Shown: positions 1 to 8,359 of the stretch, in pieces
How positions within the stretch are numbered: the stretch's first letter is position 1
Layout: every line of letters starts with the position of its first letter
Assembly: GCF_003932715.1 (NCBI RefSeq)
Contig: NZ_CP020700.1
Coordinates: 4,362,501 to 4,426,500, forward strand
Origin: Streptomyces tsukubensis
GTDB taxonomy: Bacteria > Actinomycetota > Actinomycetes > Streptomycetales > Streptomycetaceae
Reading direction: 5' to 3'
Length of the DNA stretch: 64,000 nucleotides
The notes under the pieces: model-generated
Databases searched by the model: none
Told to the model about the DNA's origin: nothing
What the model saw: the letters and a program-made list of their open reading frames with translations, nothing else
Made by a program: the position numbers and the translations under genes

Positions 1-341
1 GCTGGGTAACCGACTGGAGTGCGCAGGCAGCCTGCCGCACTACCGATCCGGATGAACTGTTCGTACAAGGGGCAGCGCAGAACAGGGCCAAAGCGGTCTG
101 CACCGGATGTCCGGTGCGAACCGAATGTTTGGCCGATGCCCTCGACAATCGGGTGGAGTTCGGTGTGTGGGGAGGAATGACCGAAAGAGAACGGCGCGCT
201 CTGTTGCGCAGGCGCCCCACGGTCACCTCCTGGCGCAGGCTTCTGGAGACCGCGCGAACGGAGTACGAGCGCGGCGCGGGCATGCTGCCGGTCGGGCTCG
301 ACGACGACGAGACGTACGCCGCGTACGCGGCCGTCGGATAG
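1..341 (+). CDS. wblA: WhiB-family regulator WblA (5' end cut by window edge)
   Basis: Reading frame 3 is open from the first base and ends at 341, leaving 112 residues; only the first one to three codons seem to be missing. The four iron-sulphur cysteines are present: one in AACRTT, then CTGC and a last one in RTEC. The beta-turn motif GVWGGMT and a basic tail (RERRALLRRRP) follow. WhiB-like proteins carry a redox/NO-sensitive 4Fe-4S cluster and act with the principal sigma factor. In Streptomyces WblA is a pleiotropic repressor of antibiotic production needed for sporulation. Identification as WblA rather than another Wbl protein rests on the two ArsA-like ATPase genes that follow on the opposite strand, the same arrangement as whiB4 in mycobacteria. 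The promoter lies outside the window. Confidence 0.88.
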   Translation, partial: WVTDWSAQAACRTTDPDELFVQGAAQNRAKAVCTGCPVRTECLADALDNRVEFGVWGGMTERERRALLRRRPTVTSWRRLLETARTEYERGAGMLPVGLDDDETYAAYAAVG

Positions 342-633
342 CCGCTCGCGCGCCGTATCACTCATTTACGGCTTCGCGCGGCTCTACGGCAACGGCCCGT
401 GGATGTGTCCCGCGAGATGCGTCCATGGCGGCGGTTCCGTATGCCGCCGTTCACCGGCGGAGTTGCCGGTGGCCGGAGCCGGAAGCGCTCCCCGCCTGCG
501 GCGGCGCGGTCCGCCCGGCCCGAGGAGGGCCGTCGCGATGGTGCTGCCGTGTGCCGGCCGGGCCGACAGCCTGCGCCGACGGCGGTACGGCGCGGAGGCC
601 CGCGCACGCATGCCTTCCTGACGCCCGGTAAGG

Positions 634-2073
634 CTAGGTCGCCGTCGGCCCGTTCCCCGCGTCACCGGCCGCCAGCTGCTCACCGATCGCCCGCAGTCCC
701 GCGAGATCGTGGACGTCTCCGGGCAGTGCGGCCACATGAGCCACCGCCACCTCGGGGTGAAGCGCGGTGAAACGGTCCCGCATGCGCTGCTCACGCGCGA
801 GCACCTGCATCCGTTCGGCATGCAGGCGCAGCAGACCAGCCGTCAGTTCTTCCGTGGTGTGTTCGTGGTGTGCCTCAAGAGGGATGGGGTGCTCGGGGGC
901 GTGGTCCACGGGCGGGGATTCGGGAGAGGCGCCCGTGGCCTCACGAACACCAGTCTTCCCTGACCCATGATCCACAATGCGGGCCTCGGCAAGATTTTCT
1001 GAGGATTCCACCAACGACTCATCCGACTCATCAGACCTGTCGGACTCATCCGCCAGGTCCGCCAGGTCCGGCGCATCGGCCTCGTGCTCCCCGGATTCGT
1101 CGTACTCGTCCTCCGGGTACTCCGGTTCCAGCACTTCCGCCGCCGCCAGGGCCCGCTGGGCCGACAGCCTGGCGGCGCCGCTGCCGTGGACCCGGTTCAG
1201 CACCAGCCCGGCCAGCGGCATCTCCTCCTCCGCCAGCCGTTCCACGAAGTACGCCGCTTCCCGCAGCGCGTCCCGCTCCGGCGCCGCCACCACGAGGAAC
1301 GCCGTCCCCGGGGCCTGGAGCAGCCGATAGGTGGCGTCGGCCCGGGTGCGGAAGCCGCCGAACATGGTGTCCATGGCCGTGACGAAGGTCTGGACGTCCC
1401 GCAGCAGCTGCCCGCCCAGCAGCTTGCCGAGCGTCCCCGTCATCATCGACATGCCGACGTTCAGGAACTTCATCCCCGCCCGGCCGCCCATCTTCGCGGG
1501 GGTCACCAGCAGTTTGATGAACTTGCCGTCAAGAAAGGACCCCAGCCGCTTGGGCGCGTCCAGGAAGTCCAGCGCGCTGCGCGACGGCGGAGTGTCGACG
1601 ACGATCAGGTCCCACTCGTCCCGGGCCCGCAGCTGGCCCAGCTTCTCCATCGCCATGTACTCCTGCGTACCGGCGAACCCGGCCGACAGGGACTGGTAGA
1701 AGGGGTTCTCCAGGATCGCGCGGGCCCGTTCGGCGTCCGCATGGGCCTCGACGATCTCGTCGAAGGTCCGCTTCATGTCGAGCATCATGGCGTGCAGCTC
1801 GCCCGCCGGGCCCGTACCGTCCTGCTCTATGCCCTTCACCCGGCGCGGTGTGTTGTCGAGTGAGTCGATGCCCAGCGACTGGGCGAGCCGGCGGGCCGGG
1901 TCGATGGTGAGGACGACGACCCGCCTGCCGCGCTCGGCCGCGCGTACCCCGAGGGCCGCCGCGGTCGTCGTCTTGCCGACGCCACCCGCACCGCAGCACA
2001 CGATGATGCGGGTGTTCGGGTCGTCGATGAGAGGGTCGACCTGCAGGGGGCCGGCCGCTGCGTCCAGGCTCAT
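634..2073 (-). CDS. ArsA/Get3-like ATPase (second of pair)
   Basis: A 479-residue ATPase of the ArsA/Get3/MinD class. The deviant Walker A loop CGAGGVGKTTTAAALG lies near residue 30, followed by switch I LTIDPARRLAQSLG and the VVDTPPS motif. An insert unusually rich in Asp, Glu and Ser (about residues 318-370) interrupts the C-terminal half. The start codon overlaps the stop of the upstream ATPase gene (ATGA), so the two are translationally coupled and probably form a heterodimer. In M. tuberculosis the equivalent pair Rv3679/Rv3680 next to whiB4 is a Get3-like complex. Substrate here is unknown: arsenite export is unlikely because no arsB or arsR is nearby, and tail-anchored membrane protein handling is only an analogy. 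Confidence 0.85.
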   Translation of the reverse strand: MSLDAAAGPLQVDPLIDDPNTRIIVCCGAGGVGKTTTAAALGVRAAERGRRVVVLTIDPARRLAQSLGIDSLDNTPRRVKGIEQDGTGPAGELHAMMLDMKRTFDEIVEAHADAERARAILENPFYQSLSAGFAGTQEYMAMEKLGQLRARDEWDLIVVDTPPSRSALDFLDAPKRLGSFLDGKFIKLLVTPAKMGGRAGMKFLNVGMSMMTGTLGKLLGGQLLRDVQTFVTAMDTMFGGFRTRADATYRLLQAPGTAFLVVAAPERDALREAAYFVERLAEEEMPLAGLVLNRVHGSGAARLSAQRALAAAEVLEPEYPEDEYDESGEHEADAPDLADLADESDRSDESDESLVESSENLAEARIVDHGSGKTGVREATGASPESPPVDHAPEHPIPLEAHHEHTTEELTAGLLRLHAERMQVLAREQRMRDRFTALHPEVAVAHVAALPGDVHDLAGLRAIGEQLAAGDAGNGPTAT

Positions 2074-3095
2074 GAACCGGTTCCCGTCCCTTGTCCGGCG
2101 CCGTGCCGGCCGTCGCTCCGGCCGTTCGGCGCAGCCGTCTGCTGTTGCTGGGCGCGCAGTTCCTTCGAGAGCCGGTAGAGCCCGGCGAGGTCGACGCCTT
2201 CGCTGAGCAGCGGCAGTTCGTACGAGGGCAGCTCAAGACCGGCCAGCGCGGCCCGCTGCTCCCGCTCCAGGGCCACCCGCCGGGCATGGTCGGTCGCCTG
2301 CTCCAGCAGCGGGGTGACCAGGGAGCGCGCACCGCTCACCCCGGCGGACGTTAGCGCCGCGGCGATCTCCGTACGGCGCCCGTCGGCGGCGCCGCGCACC
2401 GCCGCCTCGTCCAGGACATGGGGGCGGACCATGTTCACGATGACCCGCCCGACCGGAAGGTCCGCCGCCCGCAGCTCGGCCACCCCGTCCGCGGTCTCCT
2501 GGACCGGCATCTCCTCCAGCAGCGTGACCAGGTGGACCGCGGTCTGGGGGGACTTCAGCACCCGCATCACGGCCTGGGCCTGGTTGTATATCGGCCCGAA
2601 CTTGGCGAGCCCCGCCACCTCGTCGTTCACATTGAGGAACCGGGTGATCCGGCCGGTCGGCGGCGCGTCCATGACCACGTAGTCGTAGGCGTACGAGCCC
2701 TGCTTCGTACGGCGCCGGACCGCCTCGCACGCCTTCCCCGTCAGCAGGACGTCCCTGACCCCGGGCGCGATGGTCGTCGCGAAGTCGATGGCGCCGATCT
2801 TCTTGAGGGCCCGTCCGGCGCTGCCGAGCTTGTAGAACATCTGGAGGTAGTCGAGGAGCGCGCGCTCGGCGTCGATGGCGAGGGCGTAGACCTCGCCGCC
2901 TCCGGACGAGACGGCGATCTTCCGCTCCTCGTACGGCAGCGCCTCCGTCTCGAAGAGCTGTGCGATGCCTTGCCTCCCCTCGACCTCCACGAGGAGTGTC
3001 CGCTTGCCCTCGGTCGCGAGGGCGAGCGCGAGGGCGGCGGCGACCGTGGTCTTACCGGTTCCGCCTTTGCCGCTGACGACCTGGAGCCTGCTCAC
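2070..3095 (-). CDS. ArsA/Get3-like ATPase (first of pair)
   Basis: A 341-residue P-loop ATPase beginning MSRLQVVSGKGGTGKTT, so the deviant Walker A motif with the signature lysine is complete. A YVVMDAPPTGR switch II motif sits mid-protein. The family couples ATP-driven dimer rearrangement to handling of a hydrophobic or metalloid cargo. It is the promoter-proximal gene of a two-gene operon reading towards wblA, and its stop overlaps the next start by four bases. The upstream region (3096-3252) is shared with the divergent DUF4177 gene and must hold both promoters. The physiological cargo is not evident from sequence. Confidence 0.87.
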   Translation of the reverse strand: MSRLQVVSGKGGTGKTTVAAALALALATEGKRTLLVEVEGRQGIAQLFETEALPYEERKIAVSSGGGEVYALAIDAERALLDYLQMFYKLGSAGRALKKIGAIDFATTIAPGVRDVLLTGKACEAVRRRTKQGSYAYDYVVMDAPPTGRITRFLNVNDEVAGLAKFGPIYNQAQAVMRVLKSPQTAVHLVTLLEEMPVQETADGVAELRAADLPVGRVIVNMVRPHVLDEAAVRGAADGRRTEIAAALTSAGVSGARSLVTPLLEQATDHARRVALEREQRAALAGLELPSYELPLLSEGVDLAGLYRLSKELRAQQQQTAAPNGRSDGRHGAGQGTGTGS

Positions 3096-3239
3096 GCTTT
3101 CGAGCCTAACCAGTCGGACCGCGCCCTACGCACGAGGCTGTGTGCGGGCTGCGTCACGTGCCCACGGGACAGGTGTACGAGTACGGGCGGGGGAGGGCGG
3201 GAGTCGACGGGTGGATCCGGGCGGCCCCGGCGGGGCGGA

Positions 3240-3245
3240 TACAGT
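3240..3245 (+). promoter_or_regulatory. -10 element TACAGT, nearly leaderless start
   Basis: TACAGT fits the actinobacterial TANNNT -10 hexamer and ends seven bases before the ATG at 3253. No ribosome binding site fits in that gap, so the transcript probably begins at or just before the start codon. No good -35 is visible. Confidence 0.5.
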
Positions 3246-3252
3246 CGGCTCC

Positions 3253-3414
3253 ATGACCAAGAAGTGGGAATACTCCACCGTGCCGCTCCTCGTGCACGCG
3301 ACCAAGCAGATCCTGGACACCTGGGGCGAGGACGGGTGGGAGCTCGTCCAGGTCGTACCGGGCCCCAACCCCGAGCAGCTCGTGGCGTACCTGAAGCGGG
3401 AGAAGACCTCGTGA
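3253..3414 (+). CDS. DUF4177 small protein
   Basis: A 53-residue protein starting MTKKWEYSTVPLL. The pattern WEY-strand, short helix, then GEDGWELVQVVP is typical of DUF4177, a small alpha/beta fold of unknown function. The stop codon overlaps the GTG of the RidA gene (GTGA), so the two are coupled. The same pair sits beside the ATPases in mycobacteria (Rv3678A/Rv3678c), so the association is old. The start is chosen because TACAGT lies just upstream and the residues before it are not family-like. Function unknown. Confidence 0.85.
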   Translation: MTKKWEYSTVPLLVHATKQILDTWGEDGWELVQVVPGPNPEQLVAYLKREKTS

Positions 3415-3899
3415 CGACCGCCGGTGGCGGTGGCGGTGTTGTCGAGGCGCGGCTGGCGGAACTGGGGCTGACGCTGCCGGCGGTCGTTCCGCCGCTGGCC
3501 GCGTACCAGCCCGCCGTCGTCTCGGGGCCGTACGTCTATACGGCGGGACAGCTTCCGATGGTGGACGGCAAGCTCCCGGTCACCGGCAAGGTGGGGGCCG
3601 AGGTCACCGCCGAGGAGGCCAAGGAACTGGCCCGGACGTGCGCGCTCAACGGCCTGGCCGCCGTGAAGTCGGTCATCGGTGACCTGGACCGGATCGCCCG
3701 TGTGGTGAAGGTCGTGGGCTTCGTCGCCTCGGCGAGCGACTTCACCGGGCAGCCCGGTGTGATCAACGGCGCGAGTGAGCTGCTGGGCGAGGTCCTCGGT
3801 GAGAAGGGCGTCCACGCGCGGAGCGCGGTGGGTGTCGCGGTGCTTCCCCTGGACGCACCGGTCGAGGTCGAGTTCCAGATCGAATTGGTGCAGGACTAG
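3411..3899 (+). CDS. RidA/YjgF-family protein
   Basis: 162 residues from a GTG that overlaps the preceding stop. The core GPYVYTAGQLPMVDGKL, the central helix ELARTCALNGLAAVKSVIGDLDRI and the VKVVGFVASASDFTGQP strand identify the RidA/YjgF/UK114 fold, which forms trimers with ligand sites between subunits. Classical RidA hydrolyses reactive enamine/imine intermediates from PLP enzymes. This longer (about 160 aa) subgroup, with an N-terminal extension and no obvious catalytic Arg in the RidA position, may have another substrate. It is the last gene of a two-gene operon; a hairpin follows directly. Confidence 0.85.
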   Translation: MTTAGGGGGVVEARLAELGLTLPAVVPPLAAYQPAVVSGPYVYTAGQLPMVDGKLPVTGKVGAEVTAEEAKELARTCALNGLAAVKSVIGDLDRIARVVKVVGFVASASDFTGQPGVINGASELLGEVLGEKGVHARSAVGVAVLPLDAPVEVEFQIELVQD

Positions 3900-3906
3900 G
3901 TCCTGT

Positions 3907-3933
3907 CCGCCGGTTGCCGGTTGCCACCGGCGG
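3907..3933 (+). terminator. Hairpin after RidA gene
   Basis: Inverted repeat CCGCCGGT/ACCGGCGG with an 11-base loop begins eight bases after the RidA stop. There is no T-run, which is usual for Streptomyces terminators. Apart from the parS-like site, the rest of the 3900-4495 gap shows nothing coding that I can support. Confidence 0.4.
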
Positions 3934-4436
3934 CGCCGAGCAGGCGCGCCGGTGCGGCGGGCAGGACGGGAGCGGCCGGCGCGAGAGGGCTCGTACGGCC
4001 CGCTCCGCCGCCCGCCGCCGACGCGAGGTCCGGTGTTCCGCCTGCCGAGGGTCGTTGTGCCCGTGGTTCGCCGCGTTCGTTCCGCCCGGGGGCGGCGCGC
4101 GGGGTCTTCACATACGGGCGCGTGTACGGCTCCGCTCCCGTCGCCCCACTGCCCTGGCCACCGCTGCCGATGACCGGGATCCCGGCCTTCCCGGACACGG
4201 CTTCTCCCCGTCCGTACTGCCGTAACCCCGCAGCACTGCCGCAACTCTGCGGTGCCGAGCCTCCCGTCCAGGCCCGCCGCGGTCCACCGCCGTAACTCCG
4301 CAGTATCCCGCCCGAGTGACCGGGAGCCTCGGAGCGCGGGCCTGTGCCGTCCCGGGAGCTCCGGCGGCCCTGTTGGTCCGGTGCCGCCTCCGCGTCCCGC
4401 AGAGCGGCCGTCAGGTCCCGTGTAGGGGCCATCTTC

Positions 4437-4450
4437 GTTCCACGTGAAAC
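4437..4450. promoter_or_regulatory. parS-like palindrome
   Basis: GTTCCACGTGAAAC differs at one position from the Streptomyces ParB-binding site GTTTCACGTGAAAC. Flanking bases (C before, A after) extend one arm of the 16-bp version. It lies 57 bp upstream of the NUDIX gene, in non-coding DNA. Whether ParB binds needs testing; this locus is expected to lie some distance from oriC. Confidence 0.5.
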
Positions 4451-4495
4451 AGTCGCCCCCGCCCGGCACCTCTCGAACATCCCGTCCGATCCGCA

Positions 4496-4501
4496 TAGCA
4501 T
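4496..4501 (+). promoter_or_regulatory. -10 element TAGCAT, leaderless start
   Basis: TAGCAT ends exactly six bases before the ATG at 4508, the spacing expected when the start codon is the first transcribed triplet. Confidence 0.55.
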
Positions 4502-4507
4502 CCGGCC

Positions 4508-5413
4508 ATGCCCGATGGTCAGTGGTACCCCCCGGAGTGGCCCGAACGGATCCGCGCACTCGCGGCCGGTGAGCTCGTCCCCGTCGTGCCCAAGCAGGCT
4601 GCAACCGTCATGCTGCTGCGCGACACCCCGGACGGCCCCGCCGTCCATATGCTGCGCCGCAGGGCCTCCATGGCCTTCGCCGGAGGCGCCTATGCCTATC
4701 CGGGCGGTGGAGTCGATGCCCGGGACTCCCGGCCCGTCGGCTGGGCGGGTCCGCCGGTCGCCGCATGGGCGCACCGGCTCGGTACGGACGAGGCGACCGC
4801 CCAAGCCGTGGTCTGTGCCGCGGTACGGGAGACGTTCGAGGAGTCGGGGGTGCTGCTCGCCGGGCTCACCGCCGATACGGTGCTGGGCGCCGTGGGCGGG
4901 GACGAGGCGTCCGAGCCCGGGCGCGGCCCCGGGGACGACGGAGGCTGGGAGGCCGACCGGCAGGCGCTGGTCGACCGCGAACTGGCCTTCGCCGACTTCC
5001 TGGACCGCCGGGGGCTGGTGCTGCGCTCGGATCTGCTGGGCGCCTGGGCCCGTTGGATCACACCCGAGTTCGAGTCCCGCCGCTACGACACCTGGTTCTT
5101 CGTCGCGGCCCTTCCCGAGGGCCAGCAGACCCGCAACGCCTCCACCGAGGCGGACCGTACGGTCTGGATCCGGCCCGCCGAGGCGGCCGCCGGATACGAC
5201 CGGGGCGAACTGCTGATGATGCCCCCGACCATCTCCACGCTGCGCGATCTCGTCCCGTACGAATCGGCCGCGAAGGCGGTCGCCGCTGCGGACGGCCGCG
5301 ATCTGGCCCCGGTCCTCGCCACGGCCCGCTGGGAGGACGACACCCTGGTGCTGAGCTGGCCGGGGCACGAGGAGTTCACCAAACACATCCCCGCCGAGGG
5401 AGGCACCCGATGA
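4508..5413 (+). CDS. NUDIX hydrolase
   Basis: 301 residues. The NUDIX box is split: AYPGGGVD, about 35 residues of insertion, then AVRETFEESGVLL, which carries the metal-binding REXXEESG helix. This long-insert form resembles the NUDT19-like subfamily of pyrophosphohydrolases that act on CoA or related nucleoside diphosphate derivatives. The C-terminal half (FFVAALPEGQQ, then EADRTVWIRPAEA) matches the family's extra beta-sheet. It is coupled by ATGA overlap to the metallo-beta-lactamase-fold gene. The start fits a leaderless promoter at 4496. Substrate not determinable from sequence. Confidence 0.88.
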   Translation: MPDGQWYPPEWPERIRALAAGELVPVVPKQAATVMLLRDTPDGPAVHMLRRRASMAFAGGAYAYPGGGVDARDSRPVGWAGPPVAAWAHRLGTDEATAQAVVCAAVRETFEESGVLLAGLTADTVLGAVGGDEASEPGRGPGDDGGWEADRQALVDRELAFADFLDRRGLVLRSDLLGAWARWITPEFESRRYDTWFFVAALPEGQQTRNASTEADRTVWIRPAEAAAGYDRGELLMMPPTISTLRDLVPYESAAKAVAAADGRDLAPVLATARWEDDTLVLSWPGHEEFTKHIPAEGGTR

Positions 5414-6240
5414 CGGAGGCGGCGGCCCTGCCCGGACAGCCCCGGGGCGGTGTGCTCTCCGGACCCGCCACGGCCCGTGCCGTGAACGTCCTCGCGCCCA
5501 ACGCCTCGGCGATGACCCTCGACGGCACCAACACCTGGATTCTCGCCGAGCCCGGCTCCGGGCTCGCTGTGGTGGTCGATCCCGGTCCGCTCGACGAATC
5601 CCATCTGCGCCGGGTGATCGACACCGCCGAGCAGGCGGGGCAGCGCATCGCCCTCACCCTGCTCACCCACGGCCACCCGGATCACGCCGAAGGCGCGGCC
5701 CGCTTCGCGGAACTCACCCGGACGAAGGTCAGGGCACTGGATCCCGCGCTGCGGCTCGGTGACGAGGGGCTCGGCGCGGGCGATGTGATCGGTGTCGGCG
5801 GCCTCGAACTGCGGGTCGTACCCACTCCCGGCCACACCGCCGACTCCCTCTGCTTCCATCTGCCCGCCGACGCCGCCGTGCTGACCGGCGACACCGTCCT
5901 CGGCCGGGGCACCACGGTCGTGGCCCACCCGGACGGCCGTCTCGGCGACTATCTGGACTCCCTGCGCAGGCTGCGCTCCCTCACCGTCGACGACGGGGTG
6001 CACACCGTGCTGCCCGGCCACGGGCCGGTGCTGGAGGACGCCCAGGGCGCGGTCGAGTTCTATCTGGCCCACCGGGCCCATCGGCTGGCGCAGGTCGAGA
6101 CGGCCGTCGAGAACGGCTACCGCACCCCCGGCGAGGTCGTTGCCGAGGTGTACGCGGAAGTGGACCGCTCACTCTGGCCCGCGGCGGAGCTGTCCGTACG
6201 GGCGCAGTTGGAGTACCTGCGCGACCACGGGCTGATCTGA
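5410..6240 (+). CDS. Metallo-beta-lactamase-fold hydrolase (LACTB2-like)
   Basis: 276 residues with the binuclear metal motif THGHPDHAEG, then PTPGHTADS (third His), TGDTVLG (bridging Asp) and LPGHGPV (last His). The C-terminal winged-helix-like segment (YRTPGEVVAEVYAEVD) is typical of the LACTB2/glyoxalase-II-like branch, whose members include RNases and thioesterases. It is translationally coupled to the upstream NUDIX gene and ends before a strong bidirectional hairpin. The neighbour in mycobacteria (Rv3677c) is of the same type. Specific substrate unknown. Confidence 0.88.
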   Translation: MTEAAALPGQPRGGVLSGPATARAVNVLAPNASAMTLDGTNTWILAEPGSGLAVVVDPGPLDESHLRRVIDTAEQAGQRIALTLLTHGHPDHAEGAARFAELTRTKVRALDPALRLGDEGLGAGDVIGVGGLELRVVPTPGHTADSLCFHLPADAAVLTGDTVLGRGTTVVAHPDGRLGDYLDSLRRLRSLTVDDGVHTVLPGHGPVLEDAQGAVEFYLAHRAHRLAQVETAVENGYRTPGEVVAEVYAEVDRSLWPAAELSVRAQLEYLRDHGLI

Positions 6241-6296
6241 CACCCGGACCGGTCGGTCGAGCGGTCCGGGCGCGGGCCGGTCCGTCGGGGAACAGC

Positions 6297-6338
6297 GGAA
6301 GGGGCGTCCGGAACCGTTCGGTTCCGGACGCCCCTTCC
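6297..6338. terminator. Bidirectional terminator hairpin
   Basis: A perfect 19-bp stem (6297-6315 with 6320-6338) and GTTC loop lies between the convergent hydrolase and crp genes. Symmetry lets it serve both directions. Confidence 0.8.
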
Positions 6339-6374
6339 CGTGCGTGCTGCGAGTACCTCGTACGGCTCCCGGCT

Positions 6375-7049
6375 TCAGCGGGAGCGCTTCGCCAGCCGCT
6401 CGACGTCGAGCAGGATCACGGCACGCGCCTCCAGGCGCAGCCAGCCGCGCTGGGCGAAGTCGGCCAGGGCCTTGTTCACGGTCTCGCGGGAGGCGCCGAC
6501 CAACTGGGCCAGCTCTTCCTGCGTCAGGTCGTGGACGACGTGGATGCCCTCGTCCGACTGGACGCCGAAGCGGCGCGACAGGTCGAGCAGGGCCCGGGCC
6601 ACCCGGCCCGGCACATCGGAGAAGACCAGGTCGGACATCTGGTCGTTGGTCTTGCGCAGTCGGCGGGCGACGGCACGCAGCAGCGCGGACGCCACCTCGG
6701 GCCGGGCGTTCAGCCAGGGCTGGAGGTCGCCGTGGCCCAGACCGAGCAGTTTGACCTCGGTCAGCGCCGTCGCGGTCGCCGTACGCGGACCGGGGTCGAA
6801 CAGCGACAGCTCGCCGATCAGCTCACCGGGGCCGAGGACGGCGAGCATGTTCTCGCGGCCGTCGGGCGAGGTGCGGTGGAGTTTGACCTTGCCTTCGGTG
6901 ACCACGTACAGGCGGTCACCGGGGTCGCCCTCGTGGAAGAGCGCGTCACCTCGGGCGAGCGTCACCTCACTCATCGAGCCGCGCAGCTCCGCCGCCTGCT
7001 CGTCATCGAGCGCCGCGAAGAGCGGGGCGCGCCGCAGAACGTCGTCCAC
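6375..7049 (-). CDS. crp: cAMP receptor protein family regulator Crp
   Basis: 224 residues from a GTG preceded by AAGGAGAG at good spacing. The N-terminal cyclic-nucleotide-binding beta-roll ends in the cAMP pocket motif GELIGELSLFDPGPRTATA (Glu, then Arg-Thr). A dimerisation helix follows, and a winged helix-turn-helix closes the protein: LTQEELAQLVGASRETVNK with recognition residues RETVNK. In Streptomyces Crp controls germination, development and many secondary-metabolite clusters. It stands alone, facing away from nth, with a candidate operator in the shared intergenic region. Confidence 0.95.
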   Translation of the reverse strand: MDDVLRRAPLFAALDDEQAAELRGSMSEVTLARGDALFHEGDPGDRLYVVTEGKVKLHRTSPDGRENMLAVLGPGELIGELSLFDPGPRTATATALTEVKLLGLGHGDLQPWLNARPEVASALLRAVARRLRKTNDQMSDLVFSDVPGRVARALLDLSRRFGVQSDEGIHVVHDLTQEELAQLVGASRETVNKALADFAQRGWLRLEARAVILLDVERLAKRSR

Positions 7050-7183
7050 GAGTTCTCTCCTTGTCGACCTGCTCAGGGACCGTGGTCCCCCATGATGCCG
7101 GACCGCACGGTGCCCGTCCGGGGGACACCGCGGGCGGGACGCGTAGGACAGCTTCGCCGCGGCGGACCTGGCAAGTAAATATT

Positions 7184-7199
7184 CGTGCGATCAATCACA
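7184..7199. promoter_or_regulatory. Candidate Crp half-site pair
   Basis: On the minus strand the bases read TGTGATTGATCGCACG, i.e. TGTGA, six bases, GCACG. The GTG/CAC core of a CRP site is symmetrical. It lies 135 bp upstream of crp, in an AT-rich patch between crp and nth, so autoregulation is possible. One half-site is poor. Confidence 0.35.
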
Positions 7200-7213
7200 A
7201 CAAGTTTGACGCA

Positions 7214-7237
7214 CTGGAGCAGGTGTTCGTGCTCCAG
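7214..7237. repeat. Inverted repeat in crp-nth intergenic region
   Basis: CTGGAGCA and TGCTCCAG pair across an 8-base spacer. It lies between the AT-rich patch and the nth promoter and could be an operator or a leader hairpin for a longer nth transcript. Confidence 0.4.
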
Positions 7238-7292
7238 GGGCCCGATTGGGTCCGGATCAGCGGTGGCCGGGGCGGACGAAGGCGGTGGACCG

Positions 7293-7298
7293 TAGGGT
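7293..7298 (+). promoter_or_regulatory. -10 element TAGGGT, leaderless start
   Basis: TAGGGT stands six bases before the GTG at 7305, supporting that GTG as both transcription and translation start. Confidence 0.45.
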
Positions 7299-7304
7299 GG
7301 CCGG

Positions 7305-8267
7305 GTGTCCAAGTCGCCGGTGACAGCGCAGGCCAAGGGGGCCGGAAGAGTGTCCGGAAAGCAGGATTCCGCTATGGGCGAACAAGCTCCCATCGGTACC
7401 CGAAATGCCGCAAAGTCGGGCAAATCCAAGGGTGGGGCTGCTGCGTCGGGAGCGCGGAAGCGCACCGCGCCCGGAGCCGGAACCCGGACCGAATCCCGGC
7501 TCGCCATGGTCCGCCGCGCCCGCCGGATCAACCGGGAGCTGGCGGATGTGTATCCGTACGCCCATCCCGAGCTGGACTTCCGCAACCCGTTCGAGCTGCT
7601 GGTCGCCACCGTGCTGTCGGCCCAGACGACCGACCTCCGGGTCAACCAGACCACGCCCGCGCTCTTCGCCGCCTATCCCACCCCGGAGGAGCTGGCCGCT
7701 GCCGTTCCCGAAGAGCTGGAGGCGATCATCCGCCCCACCGGCTTCTTCAGGGCCAAGGCCCGCTCCCTCCTCGGGCTCTCCGCCGCGCTCCGCGACGATT
7801 TCGGCGGAGAGGTGCCGGGGCGGCTGGAGGACCTGGTGAAGCTGCCGGGAGTCGGGCGGAAGACCGCCTTCGTCGTCCTCGGCAATGCCTACGGAGTCCC
7901 CGGCATCACGGTCGACACCCATTTCGGACGGCTCGTCCGCCGCTGGAAGTGGACCGAGCAGGAGGACCCGGAGAAGGTCGAGGCGGAGATCGCGGAGATC
8001 TTCCCGAAGTCCGAGTGGACCATGCTGTCCCATCGGGTGATCTTCCACGGGCGCCGGATCTGCCATGCCCGCAAGCCCGCGTGCGGCGCCTGCCCGATCG
8101 CCCATCTCTGCCCCTCCTACGGCGAGGGCGAGACCGATCCGGAGAAGGCGAAGAAGCTGCTCAAGTACGAGATGGGCGGTCAGCCGGGGCAGCGACTGAA
8201 CCCGCCCGCGGACTATCCGGGCACCCCCGCCCCGCCCCTCGGTGCCTCCGGACAGGCCTCCGCGTAG
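7305..8267 (+). CDS. nth: Endonuclease III
   Basis: 320 residues, with a basic, low-complexity N-terminal extension of about 65 residues before the conserved domain. The helix-hairpin-helix [14 protein letters not shown] holds the catalytic lysine, VDTHFGRL holds the catalytic aspartate, and the 4Fe-4S cluster ligands follow the C-x6-C-x2-C-x5-C pattern in [17 protein letters not shown]. The enzyme removes oxidised pyrimidines and cleaves abasic sites in base-excision repair. The start is uncertain: ATG 7374 and ATG 7506 are in frame, but TAGGGT six bases upstream favours 7305. The long tail is absent from the E. coli enzyme (211 aa). Confidence 0.92.
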   Translation: MSKSPVTAQAKGAGRVSGKQDSAMGEQAPIGTRNAAKSGKSKGGAAASGARKRTAPGAGTRTESRLAMVRRARRINRELADVYPYAHPELDFRNPFELLVATVLSAQTTDLRVNQTTPALFAAYPTPEELAAAVPEELEAIIRPTGFFRAKARSLLGLSAALRDDFGGEVPGRLEDLVKLPGVGRKTAFVVLGNAYGVPGITVDTHFGRLVRRWKWTEQEDPEKVEAEIAEIFPKSEWTMLSHRVIFHGRRICHARKPACGACPIAHLCPSYGEGETDPEKAKKLLKYEMGGQPGQRLNPPADYPGTPAPPLGASGQASA

Positions 8268-8359
8268 GTGCCGGCCCTCCGGTCGCGGCCGTCCGCCTGC
8301 CGTGGAGCGGTCGGAACGATCTGTGCGGCCCGGTGCGTTGTGAGACGAGGGGGGTGCCC

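Noticed and set aside
2418..3410. Long plus-strand open frame ahead of the RidA gene
   Set aside because: It runs antisense through the ATPase gene with shadow-frame composition; RidA homology starts only after the GTG at 3411.
7061..8359. N-terminal extension of the NUDIX frame through nth
   Set aside because: It crosses endonuclease III in another frame; the NUDIX gene has its own ATG at 8360.
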